Shown: piece after piece, positions 24,043 through 33,570 of the stretch
Layout of the letters: each line of letters begins with the position of its first letter
How positions within the stretch are numbered: position 1 is the first letter of the stretch
Origin: Termitomyces sp. T153
Taxonomy: Eukaryota > Basidiomycota > Agaricomycetes > Agaricales > Lyophyllaceae
Assembly (NCBI GenBank): GCA_018296165.2
Contig: JACKQL020000025.1
Span: forward strand, 558,001-622,000
Reading direction: 5' to 3'
Length of the DNA: 64,000 nucleotides
Notes under the pieces: generated by a model
Told to the model about the DNA's origin: nothing
What the model saw: only the letters and a program-made list of their open reading frames with translations
Databases searched by the model: none
Translations under genes and position numbers: made by a program

Positions 24043-24932
24043 CATGAAGCTCGGGGACTGGCCACCATTGTCATGGATGCTTTACGCAATCCTAACAAAC
24101 CCAGGCCAGCGGAAGAGTGTGTAATTGGAGAGATTAGCCGCCAGTAAGTCTTGAATGTATTCAGAGGCTCTCAAAATTAATTGCTGTATGTCATCATTTA
24201 GATTCTCGCAGTCGTCAATGAAGTGTGTATCCGAGAGTGTTCGCCGTCGATTCATCGAAGCGCTCGAGGAATACACTACTGCAGTTGTTGAAGAAGCTCA
24301 TGATCGTGCTCAAAGCTCCATCAGGAACGTTGATGATTATATTATTCTCCGCCGTTCTACGGCCGCAATTAACGCGACATTCATGCCTATTCAATTCACA
24401 CTCGATCTTCCGGACGAGGTATTTGAAGATCCGGTTATTCGTAGACTCACTGATGTCTGCCGTGATCTGTCCATACTCATGAATGTAATCTCTGTGTTCT
24501 CTCGACCGTCCATGTTCCATTCTGAACTTTGACTAGGATATGTATTCCTACAATGTCGAGCAAGCCCGTGGTGAAATTCATAACGTGGTCACTGTCGTGA
24601 TGCATCAAGAAAATATCGGTTTGAACGAAGCAATGAAGTGGGTTGGTGATTACTGCTCAAAGCTTGTACACAATTTCTTGGAGGACCTGTGCCATGTCCC
24701 ATCTTTTGGTAAAGAGTTTGATGACCAAGTGAAACACTATCTGGATGGCCTGGCTTACTGGACCAGGGGACATGATTCTTGGAGCTTTGAGAGTCACAGG
24801 TACTTCAAGGAGGATGGGCTGGACATCCAGAAGAGTAGGAGAGTCGTCCTGCTTCCTCGGTTAGTACTAGTACCTTTCGAAAGCGAAGTATTCTCATACT
24901 TACTCATTACTCACAGGGAATCTTCGAATTAA
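24043..24932 (+). pseudogene. 5'-truncated sesquiterpene synthase
   Basis: Four exons (24043-24143, 24202-24484, 24537-24859, 24917-24932) join in frame through GT-AG introns of 52-58 bp to give about 240 residues of a class I terpene synthase, the family that cyclises farnesyl diphosphate. The Mg-binding NSE motif is present as NDMYSYNVEQARGE across the intron 2 junction, and the conserved C-terminal SFESHRYF with a terminal VVLLPRE block is intact. Mushroom enzymes are about 330-350 aa. The N-terminal third, including the Asp-rich D(D/E)xxD motif, is absent and is replaced upstream by an 18-bp tandem repeat. The remaining exons have no stop and good splice sites, so decay is recent, or the 5' end was moved elsewhere. 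Full function is unlikely. Confidence 0.85.
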
Positions 24933-25116
24933 TAACCGTGGGTGAAACATGAATTTTTTTTCGGCTGTACAGATGCGCTGACTCAAATTGTTGACCCTCT
25001 AAAATGTAGTTCAAGTTGTTGTTTTGATTTTGTAGTATGAGGTATTCACTCAATCACAATGGTTTCATATGCCCATGGTTACAATGTCACAATCATCTAA
25101 TCTATTGATGGCTGTA

Positions 25117-25240
25117 ATGAGTGGTTAGCATGCTATCTCAGTCATACTGATCAGTCTGAACCCAAGCTCAGTACTATTACCCAGATCAATACTACATTCA
25201 CGATGGAGGATATACTCAGAGTTCGACTCCCGACTCCTGA
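25117..25240 (+). repeat. tRNA-like (SINE-like) unit 1
   Basis: An A-box-like segment (TAATGAGTGGTTAGCATGC, 25115-25133) is followed about 85 bp later by a B-box (GAGTTCGACTCC, 25219-25230). The cloverleaf does not close, so this is a tRNA-derived repeat, not a tRNA gene. Confidence 0.4.
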
Positions 25241-25689
25241 ATACAATCCATTTTGCATGTCTAGCCTCAGGCCCCGTGATTCATTGATCTACGCAAGAGT
25301 GCAGCAGTGGTGATCTACCCATCCCTGCCACCCACACTTCGAGGGAACATAATGATCAATGAACAGCCGAAAACTTGGTTTTACTTTGATAAAATCACTT
25401 TTCTGATGTCTGCGTACAAATACTTAGTCTTTGAGTGGCATACAGTAATCTTACTATATGGTTGACTGCACCAAGAATGAAACAAAAGATGAGTAGTCGC
25501 CGCGATGGCTCCCCATCGTTGATGTACACGAGACTGCGGTTCGGTACTAGATATGTGGTGTTACTGTTACTTTTTTTGTGTATGCACATACGATAGGATG
25601 ATACATTTGGCTGATCATGAGCAGCACCATCGTACATACTTATTTCTTTTGCTAGTGCCCGAGCACTATGAAAACGGGTCGGCAATCCG

Positions 25690-25985
25690 TCTGAGCCTAC
25701 CACAGAGCAATCAAAATATTCATCATGACGAAGTTGAAGTTCGATTCCATCTTGATCACCAGGAAGTTTTTTTGTGTGAAATTTCGGTGTTGTTGCGAAA
25801 CACGACTCACTGTACTGGATTAGTAATGGTTAGTGATATGTCATCTTGCGAGCTGAGCGCTTCATGCTGTGAATATACTCATCATGACAAAGAAGTCGGG
25901 GTTCGATTCCCCGTTCCCAAATCTTGATAACCAGGAAGTATTTTTATGTGAAGTTTCAGTGCTGTTGTGTATAATACACTGATTG
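25690..25985 (+). repeat. Two tandem tRNA-derived SINE-like units
   Basis: Two diverged units about 173 bp apart each contain a B-box (AAGTTCGATTCC near 25738; GGGGTTCGATTCC near 25898) followed by the same tail, CTTGATNACCAGGAAGT then a T-rich run and TGTGAANTTTC (25751-25795 and 25924-25968). The second T-arm, CGGGG/CCCCG at 25897-25913, pairs perfectly, and an A-box-like TAGTAATGGTTAGTGAT lies at 25821-25837. No acceptor stem closes. Shared tRNA-like heads with a common non-tRNA tail are the structure of a SINE. Confidence 0.55.
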
Positions 25986-26110
25986 GGGATATGTGACGGT
26001 GAGGACGAGTTTTGACACACCACACCTGGACAAAGAAAGCCCCCGTGAAGGATGAAGGACAGAGAGTGCGGGTGCTGAGTCGAGATAGCCGTAGCCTGTA
26101 TCTAAACAGT

Positions 26111-26201
26111 GATTAGTGGGTGATCCATCTGAGACTACAGCCTGAGAGAGGGTCTCAGGGGAGAGACGGTACATGTACATGTAAGCCTGGTTCGAATCCA
26201 C
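26111..26201 (+). repeat. tRNA-like (SINE-like) unit 3
   Basis: GATTAGTGGGTGATCC at 26111 resembles an A-box, and GGTTCGAATCC at 26189-26199 is a canonical B-box. An acceptor stem is not evident. A further isolated B-box (GGGTTCGATTCTC) is at 26958-26970. Confidence 0.4.
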
Positions 26202-26548
26202 GTTCCCGTCATTTGAACAAGAGGTTTCGTTCTTTGGGTTGAAGTAAAAAACCAAGAAGTTCTTACCCTCCCCAATATGAAAAACTCAAGTAACATCGCG
26301 ATGAACACGTGCTCACCTGAGGGGGATGGAAACTGAGTCCTTGTAAGGACATCCATCCTCGACGTTTTTTTTTCCTCAGGTCAGTGAGAAATTAATTCAA
26401 CGATTATTTCCGCCCGCTAGCCTAAAGCTAGTTTCACGTATTTTTCGTCTACCCTCATCATCTATGGTTGGTTCGCCGTATCGTCAGCCTTGAAGATGTG
26501 ATGTGATGATTGTTTCTGGTTGAGATGGGAATAGGCGCTGAATAGCAG

Positions 26549-26700
26549 CACCTCCCGAATCCCCAGCTGAATTTTGAAAATTACTACACGGGCGCGTCGA
26601 AAGAATCATGAATATCTTGAGGATACACTGATGCAAAATGCAAAGAACTCATGCGACACAGATTTACGGGAGAAAAATCAGCTGGGAATTTCGGGAGGTG
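26549..26700. repeat. Inverted repeat with ~98-bp spacer
   Basis: 26549-26575 (CACCTCCCGAATCCCCAGCT core) is nearly the reverse complement of 26674-26700 (AGCTGGGAATTTCGGGAGGT core), 27 bp per arm with few mismatches. The spacer has no convincing ORF. It may be a short non-autonomous inverted-repeat element or a relic of an inverted duplication. Confidence 0.6.
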
Positions 26701-27075
26701 GTTGCCGCTCAAGCTCCAGCCGGAAATACCCCATTTTTTTTATGACCGCGGGTTACGGCTGATTTTACTTGGATACGAAGGGTGGAGGGTGGATAACGCA
26801 AAGAGCTTCCTTGGGCTTGCCTGGATAAAAATCCGCGAGATGGATGTCTGTCCTAACGGACTGAGGTCGCCCACGTGATTGTCGCGTGAAAACAACTTTG
26901 TTTTGGACTTTGATACATCTGAGCGTGCGTGCATACATACATACTGCTTGGTGGGGAGGGTTCGATTCTCTCGATGAGCGTTCACGTTGTATGTGTCGGC
27001 ATTTTTTTGTGACTTTGGACTCGATCATACGCAAAAAGTGCTTGTATTATCATGTGTGTGGGTATACATACAAGC

Positions 27076-27683
27076 TTATCCCCATGCGGCGGTCGTGCTG
27101 TATGTTGGGTGAGTTTTGAGAGGGGGATGGGAGGGGGAAGAGGCACGGACCTGTAGTTTACGATGAGGTGACCGTCTGTTGCGAATGACTGCGCGCGGGG
27201 GGATGAGAGGTCGAGTTATCAAGGGGGCGAGACACACACCTTGAAGAGGTTGGAGACTGTATCGTCCGGCGCAGGCGAGAACGCAAGGTTGACATACGTG
27301 AACTTGCGGCGGTGCGCATGCATCAGAGCCAAGCACGAGCGCAGCAGCAGCAGCAATGGGACTCACAAGGGGATCACCAGCCTGCCAGCCGAGCTCCTTG
27401 CGCAAGAACTGGATGACGGCCTGGAATCGGTTGCTGGAAGTGATTTTGTAAAAGTTTTGTTTCATGATGGGGGCGTTGCCGACGGCTTTGAAGCGCACGA
27501 TGACTGGGGGGAGGGTAGTGGGGTGGACGGGGGGTGGTGGGGAGGGGACGTACCCTTGGAGGGATCGCGCTGCTTGTAGGTGTCGAGGGCTTTGAGGGCC
27601 TCTGCGAAGGAGTCGGAGTGTTCGGGTGGGCCCCAGGGGAGCGGCCGCGGGGGCAGGTCGGGGCTGCTCGTGGTGTGCGCCAT
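27076..27683 (-). CDS. ATG12: Autophagy ubiquitin-like protein ATG12
   Basis: Five exons on the minus strand (27683-27554, 27503-27367, 27302-27240, 27188-27151, 27097-27076) join through GT-AG introns to give 129 residues, the usual length for fungal ATG12. The N-terminal ~40 residues are Pro/Ser-rich. The ubiquitin-like fold starts at VIVRFKAVGNAPIMKQNFYK, continues with FQAVIQFLRKELGW and FTYVNLAFSPAPDDTVSNLF, and ends STTAAWG with the C-terminal glycine required for conjugation. ATG12 is joined to a lysine of ATG5 by ATG7 and ATG10. The conjugate with ATG16 promotes ATG8 lipidation on the growing autophagosome. The start at 27683 is the first ATG of exon 1. The AMPK beta gene runs the other way, 234 bp upstream. 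Confidence 0.93.
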
Positions 27684-27760
27684 GCAGGCCGCAGCAGCGA
27701 TGGCGGCGGTGTGAGGCAGAGGGATGGGTATGTGGGGCGTGCTTATGCGAATCTATTGCA

Positions 27761-27839
27761 TCGGATATGGTGTAACGGCTAACATTGCCGCCTCTCAGCG
27801 AGTGTCGCGGCAGCTCGGGGTTCGATTCCCCGTATCCGA
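27761..27839 (+). tRNA. tRNA-Glu (CTC), with 8-nt intron
   Basis: Acceptor TCGGATA pairs with TATCCGA, the T-arm CGGGG-TTCGATT-CCCCG is perfect, and the anticodon stem GCCGC/GCGGC encloses CTCTCA, so the anticodon is CTC. About 8 extra nucleotides after A37 form a canonical-position intron. A-box GTGTAACGGCTAAC and B-box GGTTCGATTCC are internal. It lies inside the short gap between ATG12 and the AMPK beta gene. Confidence 0.93.
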
Positions 27840-27917
27840 ATGTTTTTTATTGGGCGTCTTGACAGTGCGTCAACACGGGCAAACAGAGGGCGTTTACGCA
27901 TCTTGTCGGTCGCCGCC

Positions 27918-29528
27918 ATGGGGAACGCAGCATCCAACGCCGGGGGCGGGCAGCGTCCGCGCCAGGAGAAGCAGCAGGGGTCATCGTCGCCATCGCCCTC
28001 GCCGGGGAACCCGCACCCGTCGCTGCGGACGAAGAAAAAGTCGCTGGAGCTGCCGGATCTGGCGTCGCTGACACTGTCGTCGACGCGGGGGCGGCAGGCG
28101 TCGATTCCGCCCAAGTCGGCGTCGATCCCGATCCCAGCTGGGCCGGCGGCGGCGGGGGAGGCCGGGCGGACGCGGGCGCCGATTGCGCTGCCCAGCACGA
28201 CCGATGTGCAGCTGCTGGAGCAGCCGGCGGCGCATCTGCCGTTCCCGCCGCCGTCGCGTGCTGAGCGCCACCGCAGCCGGTCGCGTCGGATGCAGGAACT
28301 GTACGATCAGTCGCATCAACCCCCGCAGCAGCCGCCACGCCTCCCGTTTGTGCCCGAGACCGTCACGTCTGCGCTGCCCATTGGCCTCTCGCACGTCCAC
28401 CACCCTCCCGAGCTTGTCCCAGTCACGATCACGTGGCGCGGTGGCCCCGCCAAGTCCATCTGTCTTGCCCGCGCAGGCGACGACGACTGGAAGGGCCGTC
28501 TCGCGATGACTCCAGAGTGTGTAGTCACCTGTCTTTCCAACTTACCCCCACTCACTCCCTGCAGTGCAACAGGCTACCACGCAACCGTCAACCTCCCGCC
28601 CGGCACACACCACTTCCGCTTCCTGGTCGACGACACCTGGCGCGTGGCCGACGACCTCCCAACCGCCGTCGACGACCAAGGCACCCTCGCAAACTACGTC
28701 GCAGTCCCCAGCACCTACTCGCCCCCCTCCACCGCCTCCCCCGTGCTCAACAAACGCCCCGGCCAAAGCTTCTGGAGCGCCGCCTCAGACGACGACCCCG
28801 CCTCCGCCCACGAGCCCACACCCACCTCCCCATCCCCCCACGCCCAGCCCGTATGGACAAACCTCCTCCCCCCCGAGCTCATCGAGGCCGCCCGCGAGGA
28901 GGAGGCGTACCTCGCCGCGTCCGAGGGGCACACAGGCTCCGCAACACAGACACACAGAATATCCGGGTTCGTCCCTGCGCCCAATATCCCCCCTGCCCCC
29001 GGCCTCCCGAGGCACCTTGATAAACTCATTCTCAACGCGAGGGCCGTCGTGCAGGGCGGGGCCGTCGTCGGGAGCGGCGCGGTGCCTGTGCGCAAGGGGC
29101 CGAGCAGCTCGGGGAGGAAGGTGAGGGATAAGGAGAGGGACAGGAGGGATGGGTGGAGGGATAGGGATCGAGAGAGGAGAGAGCGTGAGCGTGATAGACG
29201 CATCCCGCCCCCCGCCCCGCCGCCGAGCGAGGTGGACGTCGAGCCTGATACTGTGCCCGCCGCCGCCGACACCCACACGCCCGTACCCACCTCGCCTGCC
29301 TCGCCTGCGTCCCCCGTCATACCCCCCACCCGCCCACTCACAATCTCCCTCCCGGCCGACGACTCACCCATCCCACTCACCGACGACGCCAGCGTCCTTC
29401 CCGTCCCCTCCCACGTCGTGCTCCATCATCTCTCCACTAGCGCGATCAGGAACGGCGTCTTGGCCGTTGGCACCACTACAAGGTACAGGGAGAAGTATTT
29501 GACGAGTATTTATTATATGGCTACGTGA
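27918..29528 (+). CDS. AMPK/Snf1 complex beta subunit
   Basis: Exon 1 is 27918-28516 and exon 2 is 28565-29528, giving about 520 residues. I chose the ATG at 27918 because it has a GCCGCCATGG context and yields MGNAASN, an N-myristoylation signal known in AMPK beta proteins. An upstream in-frame ATG at 27840 overlaps the tRNA end. A glycogen-binding CBM48 lies at about residues 165-245 (VPVTITWRGG, WKGRL, LPPGTHHFRFLVDDTW). The C-terminal ASC domain, which holds the kinase and gamma subunits together, runs from PVWTNLLPPEL to RYREKYLTSIYYMAT, with a low-complexity Arg/Glu/Pro insert. The 48-bp intron (GTGTGTAG...CCCTGCAG) is a multiple of three without a stop, so unspliced mRNA would still be readable with 16 extra residues in the CBM. 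Confidence 0.93.
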   Translation: MGNAASNAGGGQRPRQEKQQGSSSPSPSPGNPHPSLRTKKKSLELPDLASLTLSSTRGRQASIPPKSASIPIPAGPAAAGEAGRTRAPIALPSTTDVQLLEQPAAHLPFPPPSRAERHRSRSRRMQELYDQSHQPPQQPPRLPFVPETVTSALPIGLSHVHHPPELVPVTITWRGGPAKSICLARAGDDDWKGRLAMTPECVVTCLSNLPPLTPCSATGYHATVNLPPGTHHFRFLVDDTWRVADDLPTAVDDQGTLANYVAVPSTYSPPSTASPVLNKRPGQSFWSAASDDDPASAHEPTPTSPSPHAQPVWTNLLPPELIEAAREEEAYLAASEGHTGSATQTHRISGFVPAPNIPPAPGLPRHLDKLILNARAVVQGGAVVGSGAVPVRKGPSSSGRKVRDKERDRRDGWRDRDRERRERERDRRIPPPAPPPSEVDVEPDTVPAAADTHTPVPTSPASPASPVIPPTRPLTISLPADDSPIPLTDDASVLPVPSHVVLHHLSTSAIRNGVLAVGTTTRYREKYLTSIYYMAT

Positions 29529-29659
29529 GATGAACTAAATGTAATTCTTTATCACGAACGAGGAAGACGATATTAAAGAACGGACATGTGAGATGGACTG
29601 GCTCGTGTCGTATTTGATGAACGAGTAGCTAATAAAAATAGTGCTTCTCATCATTGAGT

Positions 29660-29751
29660 TCGGGTACGGGGAATCGAACCCCGAGCTGCCGCGGGACGTC
29701 TCAAAGTATTTAAATGAGAGGCGGCAATGTTAGCCGTTACACCATACCCGA
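29660..29751 (-). tRNA. tRNA-Glu (CTC), ~21-nt intron
   Basis: Minus-strand gene with acceptor TCGGGTA/TACCCGA, an intact T-arm and anticodon stem, and loop CTCTCA. The intron after position 37 is about 21 nt and differs from the other copies. Confidence 0.9.
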
Positions 29752-30094
29752 GTGCTGAGAAGGCCACGGTTATGCATAAGGACCATACGATGTAGGTGAA
29801 GAACCGTACGTACAATACCATATCGTTTCGTTGCTTTTGCGTTGCTGATGAGGGATTAACGTCGACTGACATGGGGGTTTATTTCATTTTTTTTATGAAC
29901 GAGAGTGGCCAAAAAGAAGAAAGAAAAAAGGAAAGGAAGCCATAGAGTGATTCTGATTCGGAGATGGGAGTTGTTGTATCGTTTTGTTTCGTTTTGTGTA
30001 GTTTCGTATCGTTTCGTTATTGGAATCAAGGTCGCCTTGATCTCGTTTTCATGAACGAGTAGCCAATACAAAAAAGTTTCAGGACCACTGAAAT

Positions 30095-30185
30095 TCGGGT
30101 ACGGGGAATCGAACCCCGAGCTGCCGCGTAACCATTCAAAGTCTCCGATGAGAGGCGGCAATGTTAGCCATTACACCATACCCGA
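30095..30185 (-). tRNA. tRNA-Glu (CTC), ~20-nt intron
   Basis: Same exon sequence as the copy at 29660 apart from one change in the D-arm (GTGTAATGGC). Anticodon loop CTCTCA, with an intron of about 20 nt of different sequence. All stems close. Confidence 0.9.
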
Positions 30186-30323
30186 TTTGTCGTTTTTGCT
30201 CCTCTTCAATATCTATACCATACCCATACCATACGTAGCAAACCTCTAGAGGCCTTTTGTGCGTAATCGGTGAGGGGGATGCTGTGAGTTCTGTTACAAA
30301 AAAAAAACAAAGATGATAGATAC

Positions 30324-30419
30324 CAAGCATACGGAATCGAACCCCGAGCTGCCGCGGAAAGATTCAAAATCTTGCACGAATGAGAAGCGGCAATGGTTGA
30401 GCCATTACACCATACCCGA
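30324..30419 (-). pseudogene. tRNA-Glu pseudogene
   Basis: The D-arm and 3' parts match the neighbouring tRNA-Glu genes, but the acceptor stem 3' side is altered (CAAGCAT in place of TCGGGTA, plus-strand sense), two G's are missing from the T-stem, and extra bases interrupt the D-loop (ATGGTTGAGCC against ATGTTAGCC). These changes break the cloverleaf. Confidence 0.8.
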
Positions 30420-30758
30420 CTCTTCCTACATCCTTTCCTAGGTGTTCTACGTCCTAAGCACCACGCGTCAGATGTGTATGGTCATGAAATGGGGTTGTAC
30501 TAGTGAGCTTTAGTCATAGCAGGTAGCACAAATAACGAACCCAAATATATGAAAGTAGGGAATGTATTCTGCCGTTGAAATGCCTGAACGCGTAGACCAA
30601 CGGCCAAGTTCACATGCGAAGAGTTTTAGTAACAATAAACAATACCGAGCTTGGGATGGCCGATTAATTGTATGTCTATCCTCATCACACTTTCCTTGAG
30701 AGTTTGGGGTCATACCGAAACCATAAAGATTAAAAAACTAATGCATGCGCTCATTCAT

Positions 30759-30854
30759 TCGCGTACGGGGAATCAAACCCCGAGCTCCTGCGTAAGGATC
30801 TCATATCACCTTCGAAATGAGAGGCGGCAATGTTAGCCATTACACCATACCCGA
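30759..30854 (-). pseudogene. Probable tRNA-Glu pseudogene (CTC)
   Basis: The full-length alignment to the other copies is kept, but there is a mismatch in the acceptor stem (TCGCGTA), the conserved B-box C is changed (TTTGATT for TTCGATT), and the anticodon stem 3' side reads GCAGG, no longer pairing well with GCCGC. The intron is about 25 nt. Confidence 0.7.
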
Positions 30855-31126
30855 TTGTGTGAATATTCTTGTTGAAGTGTATACATCCAGGTAGCACACC
30901 CGACTGCCGCGAGTGCCCTTAATTTCATGTTTCTGGTATGAAATGGACGTTCGTACGTTGTACGAGTCTAGTCGTAGCAAGTAGCAACAAAAAATCCAAA
31001 AAAAAAAAGGCAAAACCAAAACAAAAATGGGAGAGAAAACGATGTTATCATTAGAACGATAAAGAAACACCTCGGTAGACCTAGTCGTCAGAAAAAATGA
31101 AGAAAGTAGGATAAGTGGTAGAACAT

Positions 31127-31221
31127 TCGGGTACGGGGAATCGAACCCCGAGCTGCCGCGCAAACATCTGTACTTGTAGATAAATGAAAGGCGGCAATGT
31201 TAGCCGTTACACCATACCCGA
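31127..31221 (-). tRNA. tRNA-Glu (TTC), ~24-nt intron
   Basis: Acceptor, T-arm and anticodon stems are intact, but the anticodon loop reads CTTTCA, giving anticodon TTC, which reads GAA. It is the outermost gene of the cluster and sits where CpG-normal sequence ends. Confidence 0.88.
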
Positions 31222-31639
31222 TTATATGATTATCCTCCTTCTGGAACTCAGTATCTGTCAGTTATCAGAGTCCGTAGTACATCAAGGACAGATCTTTTCA
31301 TTGAAACCAAGGCCTTTTGGGAGATGATAATTCAGCAAACAGTACTTATTCAGGATTCTGTTTGCATTGGTGATTAGTCTTTTGATGCTCATCATTGAAA
31401 GGACATTGACTATCAACAGTATACTTCCAAAAATCAAATAATGTGAGGTGTTTTGAGTTGACAAAGCCAACTGCTTGTTGACAACAGTTGTTTGTGTTTT
31501 TTTTTTTCTGTGAGATGAAGACATGTATTTTGCATGGTATGAATTACAAGATTGCATCCATACACCCACCCCTTCATGGTCAATGCTCAATGTTGTGCTC
31601 AATCACTGATTTAGCAATATCTTGTGATCCAGTGGACTG

Positions 31640-32075
31640 TTTCCCTCAATTCTAGCACTGTTGGACTTGCCTCAAGAGGCACTATCCAGCAGTCCCTGGT
31701 TCTGTACCAATCCAAGTAATGGATCCAACTCAGTGCTGTCATCATTGTTCCAATCATTGATCACAGATATCTTGTGATTTGTGGGACCATTTGCCTCAAT
31801 TTCCACACTGTTGAACTCTATCACTCTACCCTTGCTGAACCCATGTTCCAAGGTTCTTCCAGGCTGTTTTTGGATTGCTTTCATCACCCCTTTTTATTCC
31901 TATCCATACCATTCCTCACTGTTCAGTATCTGGCTCAGTATCTTGAATTCTTTGCTGTGGTGCCTTGACTTGGCACCTCCCTATGTGCATTGCATGGAAT
32001 GTGAAAATATTCTGCTTTTGTACCTATATTTTGATGGATACAGCTTCTATCCATCCTCACCTTGTCAATGTTAGC
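31640..32075 (+). repeat. Dispersed repeat R1, copy 1
   Basis: Colinear with the reverse complement of 59765-60260, sharing GAACCCATGTTCCAAGGTTC, ACTGTTCAGTATCTGG and GCACCTCCCTATGTGCATTG. It contains an internal repetition of a ~105-bp unit (ATCTTGTGAT...CCTCAATT...ACTGTTG). CpG-poor, with no recognisable protein. Possibly an LTR or non-autonomous element. The rest of the interval up to 32690 shows nothing I can name. Confidence 0.6.
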
Positions 32076-32689
32076 ATCTATAAATGCAACCAGACCACAA
32101 TCACAGCACAGCACCATGACACTTGCATTGTTCAGATAACTGGCCCTTTGGCCACTTCCTTCATTGTCCAGATATTGGCATCTTGGTGACTCCCCTTTCC
32201 ATTGTCTCAGATACTTATATACCATCCTACTTTATACAGACTCTCGCTCAATTATATTGTGCTAAGGGTGAGGACATGTTCCTAGTACATAACTCAATAC
32301 ATACTGACAATGTGCATTGAGAATTAGACTTACATGTTGTCAGGTCTAGCTTACTCACTCAATCATGTTGTGCTGAATTAGATTTATCTGTTGCAGGCTA
32401 GTTGCAGTTTGTTATTGCCCCTTTTTGCTAACACCTTTTCTATTGCCTGGTATTTCTCTTGAGTACTGCTCTGCCAGCACTGTTTTTATGCTACTGACTC
32501 CATATACACTCTAGCTGGGTTTATCCACAGAGTTCCCTTCCTTCACTACACTTCTCTCTACTGACTTTGCACTAGTAAACTAGCACTGCTTGTACTAAAC
32601 CAGGTTCTCTGGGACCTAGCTCAACTCATGCCCTCATTTTCTATAGTCCATGCATACTCTACCTGCACAACTGCTAGTTGTTGTGTCCT

Positions 32690-33570
32690 CTGCATGGCAG
32701 CTAAAGGCAAAACCAGAGGCAGCATCAGCAATCAAGTTCTCAGATGAAGAGAGCTACTCAGAAGAAAAAGAAAAGTCAAGGTGGCAGGCTAGGGCTATCA
32801 AGTGTTTGACAAACTTCATTATGGGAATGGATCAAATTGTTCTGTTCTGAACTGCATTGAAAAAAGCTTCATTATCTACACAGGAAACCACATGGGCTCC
32901 TTTGAATAGGTTCACCTAGCATAACACAGGGATGACAGTGAGCATTTCTATCACCTGGATATGGGCACTGCACAGGTAGCATGGACAGTGAGCAGAGAGC
33001 CACTCTGCTCCATAGTGACTGCCCAGGCCTTTTGCACCACTGTTGTCAGTGAAGACATCAATCCTGCACCTTGTGGGTGCAAAGAGGCACACTCTGTTCT
33101 ACTTAGGAGCTACTTAATCCTACCAGAGAATGACTTGCCTAACAGTCTTGGGGATGTTGCAGGTGGTGGAAGAGGAAGATGCAAATGAAGCAGCAAAGTC
33201 ATAGAGGGTGTGAAGGAATGCTTGGGATAGAGGAATGACTTGCAATGCAAACTGCAAGAAGCCAGTGAGCTTGTCTAGCTTGTAGTGTGTGCAGCAGCAC
33301 TTTCCCAACCAGTATGAGGTGAGATCTCTGGAGGTAACTGAGTTTGTTGATGGGAAGGTGGACTTCCATGGCAACCAAGTCTAGTTCCAGCCTGAGGAAC
33401 TCTATTGTTGTGTCTGGTCCCACAATCTTGGATGGTAGGAATTGCAGTCTAAATTGGGTAGTCAATAAGAGGCTGAGAGGAGGATAGAGGGAAGATGCAA
33501 AGGAAATTGTTGAGGTAGTGGAATATGCAAGCAGAAATTTTCTGAGCAACTCAAAGCCCAGGAGTAGCCA
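32690..33570 (-). pseudogene. DIRS-like retroelement: RT C-terminal part and RNase H
   Basis: At 33199-33549 the minus strand reads the C-terminal RT block typical of mushroom DIRS-like elements: LPSKIVGPDTTIEFLRLELD, VAMEVHLP, then after a frameshift ELTGFLQFALQVIPLSQAFL. At 32770-33070 RNase H follows, with VFTDNSGAKGLGSHYGAEWL and CVDNEAFFNAVQNRTI. Frameshifts and stops are present and CpG is depleted. No tyrosine recombinase was found to the left, so the DIRS label rests on RT type alone. Confidence 0.7.

Noticed and set aside
25861..25920. Possible functional tRNA gene with a perfect T-arm
   Set aside because: No acceptor stem or anticodon arm closes upstream, and the tail is shared with a neighbouring unit, so it is treated as a SINE-like repeat.
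28715..29380. 221-residue open reading on the minus strand across the AMPK beta gene
   Set aside because: It is a GC-rich shadow of the real plus-strand coding exon, with no domain; several similar shadows in both strands of 27.8-29.5 kb were dropped for the same reason.
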